Assembly: GCA_964469905.1 (NCBI GenBank)
Contig: CAYXZW010000002.1
Coordinates: 1-64,000, forward strand
DNA: 64,000 bases
Source of the DNA: MVRV01 sp964469905
GTDB lineage: Bacteria; Desulfobacterota; Syntrophia; Syntrophales; Smithellaceae
Direction: 5' to 3'
Shown here piece after piece: positions 41,929 through 50,827 of this stretch. Under the pieces are notes generated by a model that saw only the letters and a program-made list of their open reading frames with translations, did not search any database and was not told the origin of the DNA. Numbering within the stretch: the stretch's first letter is position 1; every line of letters begins with the position of its first letter. The position numbers and the translations under genes are program-made.

Positions 41929-42876
41929 ATGAATAGACAAAAAATAAAAATTGGCGTTGTGGGGATCGGTCATCTCGGCAATTATCATCTCCAGAAATAT
42001 GCTAAACTGGAAAATTGTAAAATTGTCGCTGTTGCCGACACTATGATCGAACGATCCCAAAAAGTTGCGGATATTTATTCCTGTGCCGCTTTTGCCGACC
42101 ATCGGGATATGATCGGCCTGGTAGATGCTGTAAGCATCGCCGTTCCGACGGGAGAACATCATCGTGTGGCCCGGGATTTTCTGGCCGCCGGAGTCGATGT
42201 CCTGATTGAAAAGCCCCTTTGCTCCACTCTGGAAGAGGCCGATGAATTATTGGCACTGGCGCAGGTAAAAAACCTGATTCTCCAAGTTGGATTTGTGGAA
42301 AGATTTAATCCGGCGATTATGGCACTGGAAAATGTCATAGAAAAGCCTATGTTCATTGAATCTCATCGCCTGCATCCCTTTTTTGAACGCGGCACCGATG
42401 TTGATGTCATTCTGGATCTGATGATTCACGATCTCGACATCATTCTGAAATTTGTCGCCTCCCCTCTTACCTCTGTGGAAGCGGTCGGCATTCCCGTGCT
42501 GTCGAGTAAAATTGATATTGCCAATGTGCGTCTGTCTTTTGCTTCCGGCTGTGTGGCCAACATTACAGCCAGCCGGATCAGCGCGAAAACAATGCAGAAA
42601 ATCCGCTTCTTCGGCCCTGAGGGATATCACTCCGTTGATTGCCAGAAACGCGAAATACTGTCTCTGGGAAAAAGAAGAAATAATGCCGGTGGGGTGGAAA
42701 TTTATCAAAACAATATCGAAATAGGCAGCCATGATCCCCTCGAGGAAGAAATTCGCTCATATCTTAATGTTGTGATTTCTCGCACTCGCCCCCTTGTCTC
42801 CGGTGATGATGCCCGCAAATCGTTGGATCTGGCCATTGATATAATTCGAAAAATGAAAACTGCAGAGGTAATTTAA
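41929..42876 (+). CDS. gnnA: UDP-GlcNAc 3-dehydrogenase (Gfo/Idh/MocA family)
   Basis: The 315-residue oxidoreductase has the NAD-binding start KIGVVGIGHLGNYHLQKYA, the family EKPLCSTLEEA motif near residue 85 and a C-terminal alpha/beta substrate domain. Its position between lpxA and a DegT-type aminotransferase gene matches GnnA, which oxidises the 3-OH of UDP-GlcNAc. The pair makes UDP-2,3-diamino-2,3-dideoxyglucose for lipid A. The assignment comes from neighbourhood; the fold alone would allow other sugar oxidations. Confidence 0.82.
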   Translation: MNRQKIKIGVVGIGHLGNYHLQKYAKLENCKIVAVADTMIERSQKVADIYSCAAFADHRDMIGLVDAVSIAVPTGEHHRVARDFLAAGVDVLIEKPLCSTLEEADELLALAQVKNLILQVGFVERFNPAIMALENVIEKPMFIESHRLHPFFERGTDVDVILDLMIHDLDIILKFVASPLTSVEAVGIPVLSSKIDIANVRLSFASGCVANITASRISAKTMQKIRFFGPEGYHSVDCQKREILSLGKRRNNAGGVEIYQNNIEIGSHDPLEEEIRSYLNVVISRTRPLVSGDDARKSLDLAIDIIRKMKTAEVI

Positions 42877-42877
42877 C

Positions 42878-44002
42878 ATGACGATCCCGATGGTGGATTT
42901 AAAAAGGCAGTACCGTGCTCTAAAAGCAGAGATTGATGCGGCCGTTATGGATGTACTGGATCAGACCCAATTCATTCTCGGCCCGAATGTAAACCTTTTG
43001 GAGACGGAAGTCGCCGCCTATCACCGGTTACCCCATGCCATCGGTGTCGCCAACGGCACGGATGCTTTGCTTTTAGCGCTCAGAGCCTGCGGTATCAAGA
43101 GAGGCGACGAGGTAATTACCACTCCCTTCACTTTCATTGCCACAGCGGAAGTTATCGCGCAATTGGGCGCCACTCCCGTTTTTGTCGACATTTGCCCCAA
43201 TACTTTCAACATTGATCCCGCCCTTATTGAAGAAAAGATAACCGCAAAAACAAAAGCAATTATTCCGGTCCATTTATTTGGTCATCCGGCTGATATGGAC
43301 CCGATAATGCAAATAGCGGCAAAATATAATCTCCGGGTAATTGAAGATTGCGCCCAGGCCTTCGGTTCTAAATATAAGGGAAAATCAGCCGGCACCATCG
43401 GCGATATTGGCTGTTTTAGTTTTTTCCCCAGCAAAAATTTAGGCGGCTACGGCGACGGCGGCATGGTCATCACCAAAAGCGAGGAAATGGCGCAACAAAT
43501 AAAAATGCTGCGCAATCATGGCAGTTCCGTACGCTATCATCATTCGGAAATCGGCTACAACAGTCGTCTCGATGAAATTCAAGCCGCCATCATCCGTGTA
43601 AAATTAAGACATATCGATGAGTTCAATAATGCCCGCCGTAAAAACGCCGCCGCCTATTGCGCTGTCCTGAACAAAAAAGATATTATTCTGCCAACAGTGA
43701 CTGAAGACAGCGAACATGTTTTCCACCAGTTCACAATCCGTTCGTCCCAGCGCGATGTCATTGCCAATGCCCTGACAGGAAATAATATAGCTTCTGCCGT
43801 TTATTATCCGGTGCCTCTGCATCAGCAGGAAGTTTTTCTTAAATTATACAACAGTGCAATAAATTTGCCGGTCAGCGAACAGTGCGCAAAAGAGGTCCTT
43901 TCTCTACCAATGTTTCCGGAATTAACTGGTAGTGAAATACAGTTGATTGCCGATGTAATTAAGCCGTTGTTCAATAATAACTGTAACATTGTAATATCGT
44001 AA
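42878..44002 (+). CDS. gnnB: 3-keto-sugar aminotransferase (DegT/DnrJ/EryC1 family)
   Basis: The 374-residue PLP enzyme shows VANGTDALLLALRACGIK near residue 48, the EDCAQAFG cofactor-binding aspartate near 155, and the Schiff-base Lys in CFSFFPSKNLGGYGDGG near 184. With gnnA it would turn UDP-3-keto-GlcNAc into UDP-GlcNAc3N. Only one base separates the two genes. The last six codons (CNIVIS) and stop fall in family B repeat copy 2, so the C-terminus appears to have been remade by that repeat. Confidence 0.85.
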   Translation: MTIPMVDLKRQYRALKAEIDAAVMDVLDQTQFILGPNVNLLETEVAAYHRLPHAIGVANGTDALLLALRACGIKRGDEVITTPFTFIATAEVIAQLGATPVFVDICPNTFNIDPALIEEKITAKTKAIIPVHLFGHPADMDPIMQIAAKYNLRVIEDCAQAFGSKYKGKSAGTIGDIGCFSFFPSKNLGGYGDGGMVITKSEEMAQQIKMLRNHGSSVRYHHSEIGYNSRLDEIQAAIIRVKLRHIDEFNNARRKNAAAYCAVLNKKDIILPTVTEDSEHVFHQFTIRSSQRDVIANALTGNNIASAVYYPVPLHQQEVFLKLYNSAINLPVSEQCAKEVLSLPMFPELTGSEIQLIADVIKPLFNNNCNIVIS

Positions 44003-44068
44003 CCGGCATAAGGGGCCGTAATGAAATGGTTAAAAAATGTAATGTTTATTTGGCAACGGCCCCTAACT
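43984..44068. repeat. Dispersed repeat, family B, copy 2
   Basis: From TAACATTGTAATATCGTAACC to ACGGCCCCTAACT this copy matches 28275-28340, with a longer and different loop. The arms GGGGCCGT (about 44012-44019) and ACGGCCCC (about 44056-44063) pair perfectly. Its left end encodes the last codons and stop of gnnB; it lies just before lpxB. Confidence 0.8.
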
Positions 44069-44090
44069 CTACCTGTTAAAGAAAAATCCC

Positions 44091-45227
44091 ATGATAAACG
44101 CTAAAACTGTAATGATCATTGCCGGTGAAGCATCAGGTGATATGCATGGCGCCAGCCTTGTGCAGGAGATGTTAAAGATTGAGCCGACGCTTAATTTCTA
44201 CGGCATTGGCGGCAACAGACTTCGCGAATCCGGAGTGAGATTGGTGGCTAATGTTTCCGAAATGGCCGTCGTAGGATTGACCGAAGTAATTTCCAAATTA
44301 GGCAAGTTTATATCCGTAATGAATTCATTGAAGAAATCACTGGATGATGTTCAGCCGGATCTGGTGATTCTAATTGATTATGCCGGCTTTAATCTGCGCT
44401 TGGCCAAAGCAGTCCATAAAAGAGGAATTAAAGTTTTTTATTACATCAGTCCCCAGGTATGGGCATCGCGCAGGGGCCGCATCAGGAAAATAAAAAAATA
44501 TGTAAATAAAATGGCCGTCATTCTCCCTTTTGAAGTTGAAACTTATCAGCAGGAAAATTTTCCTGTTGATTATGTCGGACATCCCTTGCTGGACTTGGTT
44601 CAAGCAAAATATTCGCGACAGGAAGCCAGAGCAAAATTCGGATTGCAAGAAGATATAACAGTTGTTGCCCTTCTTCCGGGCAGCCGATTTTCGGAAGTGA
44701 TTAAGCTGCTGCCCGAAATGTTGCAGGCGGGAGAGATTTTAACTAAACAAATACCGGATATACAATTTTTGCTGCCTTTAGCCGACACGCTGGAAGAAAA
44801 AACAATTGCCGATATTCTTGCCGGACACAACCTCAAAGTTCATATAATCAGCGGTCATACCTATGATGCAATTTCTTGCACGGATATGGCAATTGTCGCC
44901 TCCGGCACAGCAACGCTGGAAACAGCCCTTTTAGGTATTCCCATGATTATTATATACAAAATATCGGCACTTACTTATTTGATTGGTAAAATGATTATCA
45001 AGGTAAAAAATATCGGCATAGTTAATATCATTGCCGGAAAGACTATAGTTCCGGAACTAATTCAACAGGAAGCAAATGGTCAGCGCATTGCCACTGAGGC
45101 CCTGGCAATATTAACAAATAGTGCAATAAAACAGAAGATGATCGGAGAATTAGCAGAAATTCGGGCAAAACTGGGAAACCCCGGGGCGGCAATAAGGGCT
45201 GCTAAACTTGCCTGTGATATGCTATAG
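44091..45227 (+). CDS. lpxB: Lipid-A-disaccharide synthase
   Basis: The 378-residue GT-B enzyme starts VMIIAGEASGDMHGASLVQEM, has YISPQVWASRRGRIRKIKKYV near residue 115 and a C-terminal ASGTATLETALLGIPMIIIYK UDP-binding segment. It joins two acylated sugars to make the lipid A disaccharide at the inner membrane. It follows repeat B2 and precedes msbA by eight bases. Confidence 0.96.
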   Translation: MINAKTVMIIAGEASGDMHGASLVQEMLKIEPTLNFYGIGGNRLRESGVRLVANVSEMAVVGLTEVISKLGKFISVMNSLKKSLDDVQPDLVILIDYAGFNLRLAKAVHKRGIKVFYYISPQVWASRRGRIRKIKKYVNKMAVILPFEVETYQQENFPVDYVGHPLLDLVQAKYSRQEARAKFGLQEDITVVALLPGSRFSEVIKLLPEMLQAGEILTKQIPDIQFLLPLADTLEEKTIADILAGHNLKVHIISGHTYDAISCTDMAIVASGTATLETALLGIPMIIIYKISALTYLIGKMIIKVKNIGIVNIIAGKTIVPELIQQEANGQRIATEALAILTNSAIKQKMIGELAEIRAKLGNPGAAIRAAKLACDML

Positions 45228-45235
45228 AAAGAACC

Positions 45236-46999
45236 ATGGAAACATTTAAACGCCTCTTACGCTTAGCCAAACCTTATTATGTGCGCTTTACTCTGGCCAT
45301 GATCTGCATGATTATCGCCGGTGCGCTGCAATCATCGCTGGCTGTTTTAGTCAAACCGGTACTGGACGACGTTTTCCTCAGTAAAAATCCGGCCACTCTG
45401 AAATGGGTTCCGCTGGCCGTCATCGGGATTTTTCTCATCAAGGGTATGTGCAATTTCGGTCAGACAATTTTAATGAGTTATATAGGTTTGCGCATTGTCA
45501 CCAACATGCGCAACAAGCTCTATGAGCAAATTCAGAAGCAATCATTATCTTTTTTTACCAACAATCCGACCGGAATCCTCATGTCGCGAATTACCAATGA
45601 TGTTGTTTCCATTCAATCGGCATCTTCTGAAGCTATAACTAGCCTGATCAAGGATACGGTCACTCTTATTGGACTGATTGGTGTTATTTTTTATACTGAT
45701 TGGAAACTGGCCCTTATTGCCGTAATTGTTTTCCCGCTCACTATCTATCCTATTTCCTGGATTGGCAGAAAAATGCGCTATGTCGCCACATCGACACAAA
45801 TTACCATGGGAACGCTCAGTTCGCTTCTCCAGGAGACTATTTCCGGAACCCGTATCGTCAAAGCCTTCGGCATGGAAAATTATGAAAACAAGCGCTTTGC
45901 CGCGGAAAATGAACGGCTCTTTGCCTTGAACATGAAAGCAGTTTCCGTCAATGCCATTTCCCACCCCCTAATGGAATTTCTGGGCGGACTGGGAATCGCG
46001 GCCGTAATCTTTTACGGAGGCTATAATGTTGTTGCCGGCAATTCCACCCCCGGCACTTTTTTCTCGTTTCTCGCGGCACTTTTAATGCTTTATGAACCGG
46101 TAAAGAGATTGACCGGCGTCAACAACACCATCCAGCAGGGCATTGCCGGCGCTGATCGGGTATTCAGCATCATTGACCGAGTACCCGATATCGTGGATAA
46201 AACAGGAGCTCCCCAACTTCTGCCGATCACCCGGAGCATTGATATCGAAAATGTTACTTTTTGCTACGAAAAAACTGCTGTTTTAAAAAATATTACTCTT
46301 TCCATCAAAGCCGGCGAAGTTATCGCTTTTGTGGGAATGAGCGGCGGAGGAAAAACATCTCTTGTTAATCTGATTCCGCGATTTTACGATGTTACTTCCG
46401 GCCGTGTTCTCATTGATGGCCTTGATATCCGCGATGTCACGCTGCAATCGCTGCGCAGCCAGATTGCCATCGTCACTCAACAGACCATCCTCTTTAATGA
46501 CACCGTAAGAAACAACATTGCTTACGGTGATATCGACCGCACGGAAGCTGATGTAATTAACGCCGCCAAGGCCGCCAACGCTCACGACTTCATCATGCAA
46601 CTGCCGAAACAGTATGATACCAACATCGGCGAACTGGGAACAAAACTCTCCGGAGGAGAAAAGCAAAGAATTTCTATTGCCCGGGCACTGCTGAAAAATG
46701 CTCCCATTTTAATTCTGGACGAGGCAACATCATCGCTCGATACCGAAGCGGAAATCGAAGTACAAGAAGCATTGGACAATTTGATGAAAGGGCGGACAAC
46801 TTTGGTTATTGCACACCGCCTCTCCACAATTCGCAACGCCGATAGAATAATCGCTCTCGTTAACGGTGAAATTGTTGAAGAAGGAAATCATGAATCACTG
46901 CTGGCGAAGAAGGGCGAATATTTCCGGCTTTATAATTTGCAGTTCAAAGATGAAGGAAATAATGCAAAAAACGGACAATTGGCAAAGGATATGGAATGA
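45236..46999 (+). CDS. msbA: Lipid A export ABC transporter (MsbA type)
   Basis: The 587-residue half-transporter has six transmembrane helices (about 15-300) and an ATPase domain with Walker A GMSGGGKTS near 366-374, the signature LSGGEKQR and Walker B ILILDEATSSLD. It flips lipid A-core to the periplasmic leaflet. The lpxB-msbA-lpxK context supports this over a general multidrug exporter. Its 3' end overlaps lpxK by 38 bases. Confidence 0.93.
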   Translation: METFKRLLRLAKPYYVRFTLAMICMIIAGALQSSLAVLVKPVLDDVFLSKNPATLKWVPLAVIGIFLIKGMCNFGQTILMSYIGLRIVTNMRNKLYEQIQKQSLSFFTNNPTGILMSRITNDVVSIQSASSEAITSLIKDTVTLIGLIGVIFYTDWKLALIAVIVFPLTIYPISWIGRKMRYVATSTQITMGTLSSLLQETISGTRIVKAFGMENYENKRFAAENERLFALNMKAVSVNAISHPLMEFLGGLGIAAVIFYGGYNVVAGNSTPGTFFSFLAALLMLYEPVKRLTGVNNTIQQGIAGADRVFSIIDRVPDIVDKTGAPQLLPITRSIDIENVTFCYEKTAVLKNITLSIKAGEVIAFVGMSGGGKTSLVNLIPRFYDVTSGRVLIDGLDIRDVTLQSLRSQIAIVTQQTILFNDTVRNNIAYGDIDRTEADVINAAKAANAHDFIMQLPKQYDTNIGELGTKLSGGEKQRISIARALLKNAPILILDEATSSLDTEAEIEVQEALDNLMKGRTTLVIAHRLSTIRNADRIIALVNGEIVEEGNHESLLAKKGEYFRLYNLQFKDEGNNAKNGQLAKDME

Positions 47000-48065
47000 T
47001 GACGGAGCGAACTACCGTTTCAGTCCCGCCAAAACATTATTACATGTTCTGTCTCTGCCTTACCGCCTGATCATCAATTTGCGCAACTGGCTTTATGATC
47101 ATAAGCTTTTCCGGGAAGTTAAACTTCCCTGCCCGGTAATCAGTGTCGGCAACATCACGGTGGGCGGCACGGGGAAAACCCCCTGCGTTATCTGGCTTGG
47201 CCGGATGCTGCAGCAACAAGGTTTTAAGCCGGCGGTTTTAAGCCGGGGATATGGCAGCAAAAATTCCCGGCCGGTTACCATCGTTGCCGACGGCAATAAT
47301 ATACTGACATCCAGTGCCATTGCCGGAGACGAACCTTATTTAATTGCCCGTTCACTGCCAGGAATTCCGGTAATCACCGGTCCCAAAAGAATATTCACGG
47401 GTAAGACAGCCATTGATAAATTCGGCGCCAATGTCCTCATTTGCGATGATGCCTTTCAGCACCGGCAGATATTCCGGGATATTAATATTGTCCTGCTGGA
47501 TAGTCAGGCGCCACTTGGAAACGGCCACATGCTGCCGCGGGGCAGCTTGCGAGAGCCCCTTGCTTCACTTAGCCGGGGAAATATCTTTATTCTGACACGA
47601 ACTAATGAGGCAGTAAAGACAGATACATTTATCGCTAAATTTGCCGAAGACGCCAATATACCTGTTTTCGGATGCAGCCACAGGCCGGTCGATGTCGTCA
47701 AAGGAGATTACAGCGTACAATTACCGCTGGCAGAATTGAAAGGTAAAAAAGTTTATGCCTTCGCCGGTATTGCCAAACCGGATTCATTTAAAAAAGCGAT
47801 AAACGCAACCGGGGCGCAATTGGTAGCGTTTGATATTTTCCCTGATCATCATCGTTTCAGCCCCAAAGAGCTGAAAACCGTTCGCCATAATTTCTTAAAA
47901 AGCAATGCAGACTTTCTCGTTACAACAGAAAAAGACGGCATGCGACTGCAAGAATTTACTGAATTTTTAAATGATATTTATTTATTGCGCATAGAACTGG
48001 CAATAGTTCCCGATGAAAATTCATTGAAGAATTTCATTTTGGGGAAATTGGGAAAGATAGGCTAA
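46962..48065 (+). CDS. lpxK: Tetraacyldisaccharide 4'-kinase
   Basis: The 367-residue kinase has the membrane-associated N-terminal helix, the P-loop ISVGNITVGGTGKTP near residues 62-76, and LSRGYG and DDAFQH motifs (catalytic Asp region near 165). It phosphorylates the lipid A precursor at 4'. I chose ATG 46962 because AAGGAAAT precedes it; the frame is open further upstream inside msbA. A waaA (Kdo transferase) gene is not seen here. Confidence 0.94.
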   Translation: MQKTDNWQRIWNDDGANYRFSPAKTLLHVLSLPYRLIINLRNWLYDHKLFREVKLPCPVISVGNITVGGTGKTPCVIWLGRMLQQQGFKPAVLSRGYGSKNSRPVTIVADGNNILTSSAIAGDEPYLIARSLPGIPVITGPKRIFTGKTAIDKFGANVLICDDAFQHRQIFRDINIVLLDSQAPLGNGHMLPRGSLREPLASLSRGNIFILTRTNEAVKTDTFIAKFAEDANIPVFGCSHRPVDVVKGDYSVQLPLAELKGKKVYAFAGIAKPDSFKKAINATGAQLVAFDIFPDHHRFSPKELKTVRHNFLKSNADFLVTTEKDGMRLQEFTEFLNDIYLLRIELAIVPDENSLKNFILGKLGKIG

Positions 48066-48087
48066 AGACTGAAGACTGAGGGCTGAA
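48064..48087 (+). repeat. Short degenerate heptamer repeat, copy 2
   Basis: AAAGACTGAAGACTGAGGGCTGAAGG follows the lpxK stop in the same relation as the copy after cobT at 23033, sharing at least 15 consecutive bases. The units are variants of GACTGAA. Confidence 0.55.
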
Positions 48088-48105
48088 GGTCAACGAGGAT
48101 TGAAA

Positions 48106-48981
48106 GTGCAGCAGACGATTGCTCTTAAATTGGTAAGAATTATTCCTTTGCGACTGCGAAAGCTTTTGACTTGCGCCCTGGCCGGAGTTTTTTATCATCT
48201 ATCCCTGAAACATCGTCTCATTGCTATTCATAATTTGATGAGGGCATTTCCCGAAAAGTCTCTTCCGGAAATTACAATAATTGCCAAGCGTTCATATTTG
48301 AGCTTTGCTATAGTTGCTGCCGAATTTATTGAGATTCCCTATATAAACAAAGACAATTTACATAAGTGGGTTGCAATCCAAGGGCTGGAAAATTATGCAA
48401 TGGCCTGCTCTGAGGGAAAAGGAGTTCTTCTTTTTGGCGGACACTTCGGTAATTGGGAAATTGGGAATGCCGCACTGGCCATAGCAACACAGCCTTTTGT
48501 CTTCCTTTATCGGATACTCGACAGCCCTTTTCTGGAGAACAATATTACCCGGGTGCGGGCATCCTACGGCAATGTCTCTCTTTCCAAGGAAAACGCCATG
48601 CGACCGGTAATCCGGCTCTTAAAAAAAAGCGCCACAATAAATATGCTTATTGATCAAAACGTCGCCTGGTACGACGGAGCATTCGTAAATTTTTTCGGCC
48701 GCAGGGCTTGCACAACATCCGGATTGTCCCTCCTGGCATTGCATACGGCTGCGCCGGTCCTGCCTGCTTTTACAAGACGCCTGCCCGACGGCAAATACAT
48801 TATGGAGATCGGCCCCCGAGTGGAAATTGTTCGCACCGGCGACCGCAGTAATGATGTCTTGATCAATACGCAAAACTTCACTAAGATCATTGAAGAAGAA
48901 ATTCGCCTATCACCCGAACAATGGTTCTGGGTGCATCAGCGCTGGAAGACAAAACCCTGCCAGGCCAAGAGGACAACTTAA
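48106..48981 (+). CDS. Lysophospholipid/lipid A late acyltransferase (LpxL/HtrB family)
   Basis: The product of about 291 residues has an N-terminal membrane helix and the HxxxxE acyltransferase motif GGHFGNWE near residue 113, then the family segment NMLIDQNVAWYDGAFVNFFGR near 188 and WFWVHQRWK at the end. Proteins of this family add secondary acyl chains to lipid A. GTG 48106 is well placed after GAGGA; TTG at 48100 is too close to that site. Position between lpxK and the heptosyltransferase genes fits a lipid A role. Confidence 0.9.
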   Translation: MQQTIALKLVRIIPLRLRKLLTCALAGVFYHLSLKHRLIAIHNLMRAFPEKSLPEITIIAKRSYLSFAIVAAEFIEIPYINKDNLHKWVAIQGLENYAMACSEGKGVLLFGGHFGNWEIGNAALAIATQPFVFLYRILDSPFLENNITRVRASYGNVSLSKENAMRPVIRLLKKSATINMLIDQNVAWYDGAFVNFFGRRACTTSGLSLLALHTAAPVLPAFTRRLPDGKYIMEIGPRVEIVRTGDRSNDVLINTQNFTKIIEEEIRLSPEQWFWVHQRWKTKPCQAKRTT

Positions 48982-50040
48982 GTGAAAATGAAAATTAACA
49001 GGAAATTGCCGCCGGAAGGAATCGATAAAATCCTGATTCGCGCCACCAATTGGATTGGTGATGCAATTTTAACTATACCGGCCGTTGACTCTATCCGGGC
49101 GACATATCCGCAAGCACATATCGCGGTCCTGGCCAAACCCTGGGTAGCCGATATTTACAGGCTATTTACCAGTATTAATGAAGTTATTGTCTACGAAGAT
49201 CAATATGATAATGCCTGGGGTGTCTTGCGTCTGGCACGTCGGCTGAGAAAAGACAATTTTGATCTGGCAGTTCTTCTACAAAATGCCATCGAAGCGGCAA
49301 TAATGTCTTGCGTCGCGGGAATTCCCCGGCGCGCCGGTTATAATTCGGATGGACGGGGAATTCTGCTGACGCACCGCGTACAACTAAATTCCGAAATTAA
49401 AAAGCTTCATCAGATAGATTATTATCTGGAAATGGTTAAAGCACTGGACTGCATTGCCGTGAATAGGGAGCTGCACCTGGAAACAAAAATCAACCGGCAT
49501 GATGCTCTAAGCGTCCTGCAAGAATATGTACCAGGCCCCAAGAAAGATATTATCGGCATTTCCCCCGGAGCTACTTACGGGCCGGCTAAAAGATGGTTCC
49601 CGGAAAGATTTGCGGCTGTCGCCGACAAAATTGCAGCTTCGTTTGACGGACGGATAATATTACTGGGCGGTAAGGCGGACTGGGATGCAGCAGAAGACGT
49701 ACGCAAACTTGCCCAAACCGGTTTACTTAACCTTGCAGGCAAAACTAATTTAAAAGAAGCAGTTTATTTAATCTCGCAATGCCGCCTGTTTATCAGCAAT
49801 GACTCCGGCCTTATGCATATCGCCGGCGCTTTAAATATCCCGACAATTGCCATTTTCGGTTCGACTAACCCGCAGACTACATCACCGGTTGGAAATTCAT
49901 CAATTGTCGTGCGTAAGGCCGTGTCTTGCAGCCCCTGTTTAAAAAAAATATGCCCTATAGATTTTCGTTGCATGGATTTGATTTCCGTGGAAGATGTTTT
50001 CGCAGTTGCCCAGAATATTTTAAGAAAGGATAAAACATGA
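48982..50040 (+). CDS. waaF: LPS heptosyltransferase II
   Basis: The 352-residue GT9 family enzyme starts KILIRATNWIGDAILTIPAVDSI, the WaaF form, and has SPGATYGPAKRWFPERFA near residue 192 and NDSGLMHIAGALNIPTIAIFGSTNP near 273 for ADP-heptose binding, then a CxxC-type Cys pair near the end. It adds the second heptose to the LPS inner core. GTG 48982 directly follows the stop of the acyltransferase gene, with AGAGGA eight bases before. Confidence 0.93.
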   Translation: MKMKINRKLPPEGIDKILIRATNWIGDAILTIPAVDSIRATYPQAHIAVLAKPWVADIYRLFTSINEVIVYEDQYDNAWGVLRLARRLRKDNFDLAVLLQNAIEAAIMSCVAGIPRRAGYNSDGRGILLTHRVQLNSEIKKLHQIDYYLEMVKALDCIAVNRELHLETKINRHDALSVLQEYVPGPKKDIIGISPGATYGPAKRWFPERFAAVADKIAASFDGRIILLGGKADWDAAEDVRKLAQTGLLNLAGKTNLKEAVYLISQCRLFISNDSGLMHIAGALNIPTIAIFGSTNPQTTSPVGNSSIVVRKAVSCSPCLKKICPIDFRCMDLISVEDVFAVAQNILRKDKT

Positions 50041-50076
50041 TGGTCTAGCCAAGAATCGGGAAAGCAATTCCCTTTT

Positions 50077-50169
50077 GTCATTGCGAAGAGCGCCTCGCGC
50101 TCTGTGGCAATCTTTATACTCTCAGTGAAATACGAGATTACTTCGGTCGCTGCACTCCCTCGCAAAGAC
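50077..50169. repeat. Imperfect palindromic dispersed repeat, family E
   Basis: GTCATTGCGAAGAG at the left is mirrored by CTCCCTCGCAAAGAC at the right, and GGCAATCT by AGATTACTTCG in the interior. Palindromes of this ATTGCGA...TCGCAA type are widespread between genes in proteobacterial and other genomes. It lies between waaF and gmhB; only one copy is in the window. Confidence 0.7.
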
Positions 50170-50230
50170 ATCATAAATCAGTCTCTTTGTTGACATGACT
50201 ATTTGCGACAAGACCATAAGATATAAACTC

Positions 50231-50827
50231 ATGAAAAAAAATGTAGCTGTTTTTCTGGACCGGGACGGAACAATTAATGAGGAAGTGGGTTATCTGGACA
50301 GTCTGGATAAACTCAAGATAATTTCCACAGCTTATGAAGCAATAAAATTAATAAACCTCAACGACATGAAAGCTGTCGTTATCAGCAATCAGGCCGGTGT
50401 AGCCAGAGGCTATTTTAGCGAAGATTTTGTTCGTATGATCAACAACCATCTCCAGGCGGATATGCTGGAAAAAGGTGCGGTAATTGACAGATTCTATTAC
50501 TGCCCGCACCATCCAACTGAGGGCAATAAAGTATATCAGCAAATCTGTAACTGCCGCAAACCGGCTCCAGGAATGCTCTTGCAGGCCGCAGAGGACTTAA
50601 ACATCTATCTGGCAAAATCCTATTTTGTAGGTGACAGATTTATCGATATGGAAACGGCGAAAAAGGTGGGAGCTAAGGGGATCTTAGTAAAGACGGGTTA
50701 CGGTGATGATTTGTTGCAGGATGACGGACCGGATACTGCAACACCGGAGAATAAACCTGATTTTGTTGCCGCAGATATTTTGGAAGCCGTGCAGTGGATT
50801 TTAAAGGACCGGAAGCAAATCGCATGA
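50231..50827 (+). CDS. gmhB: D-glycero-beta-D-manno-heptose-1,7-bisphosphate 7-phosphatase
   Basis: The product of about 198 residues is a HAD phosphatase with the nucleophile motif FLDRDGTINEE near residue 8, SNQAGVARGYF near 50, the zinc-binding CPHHP...CNCRKP region near 95-117 and GDRFIDMETAKK near 143. It makes heptose-1-phosphate for ADP-heptose. ATG 50231 gives the usual start; ATG 50195 in frame would add 12 atypical residues. It sits between the two heptosyltransferase genes. Confidence 0.93.
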   Translation: MKKNVAVFLDRDGTINEEVGYLDSLDKLKIISTAYEAIKLINLNDMKAVVISNQAGVARGYFSEDFVRMINNHLQADMLEKGAVIDRFYYCPHHPTEGNKVYQQICNCRKPAPGMLLQAAEDLNIYLAKSYFVGDRFIDMETAKKVGAKGILVKTGYGDDLLQDDGPDTATPENKPDFVAADILEAVQWILKDRKQIA

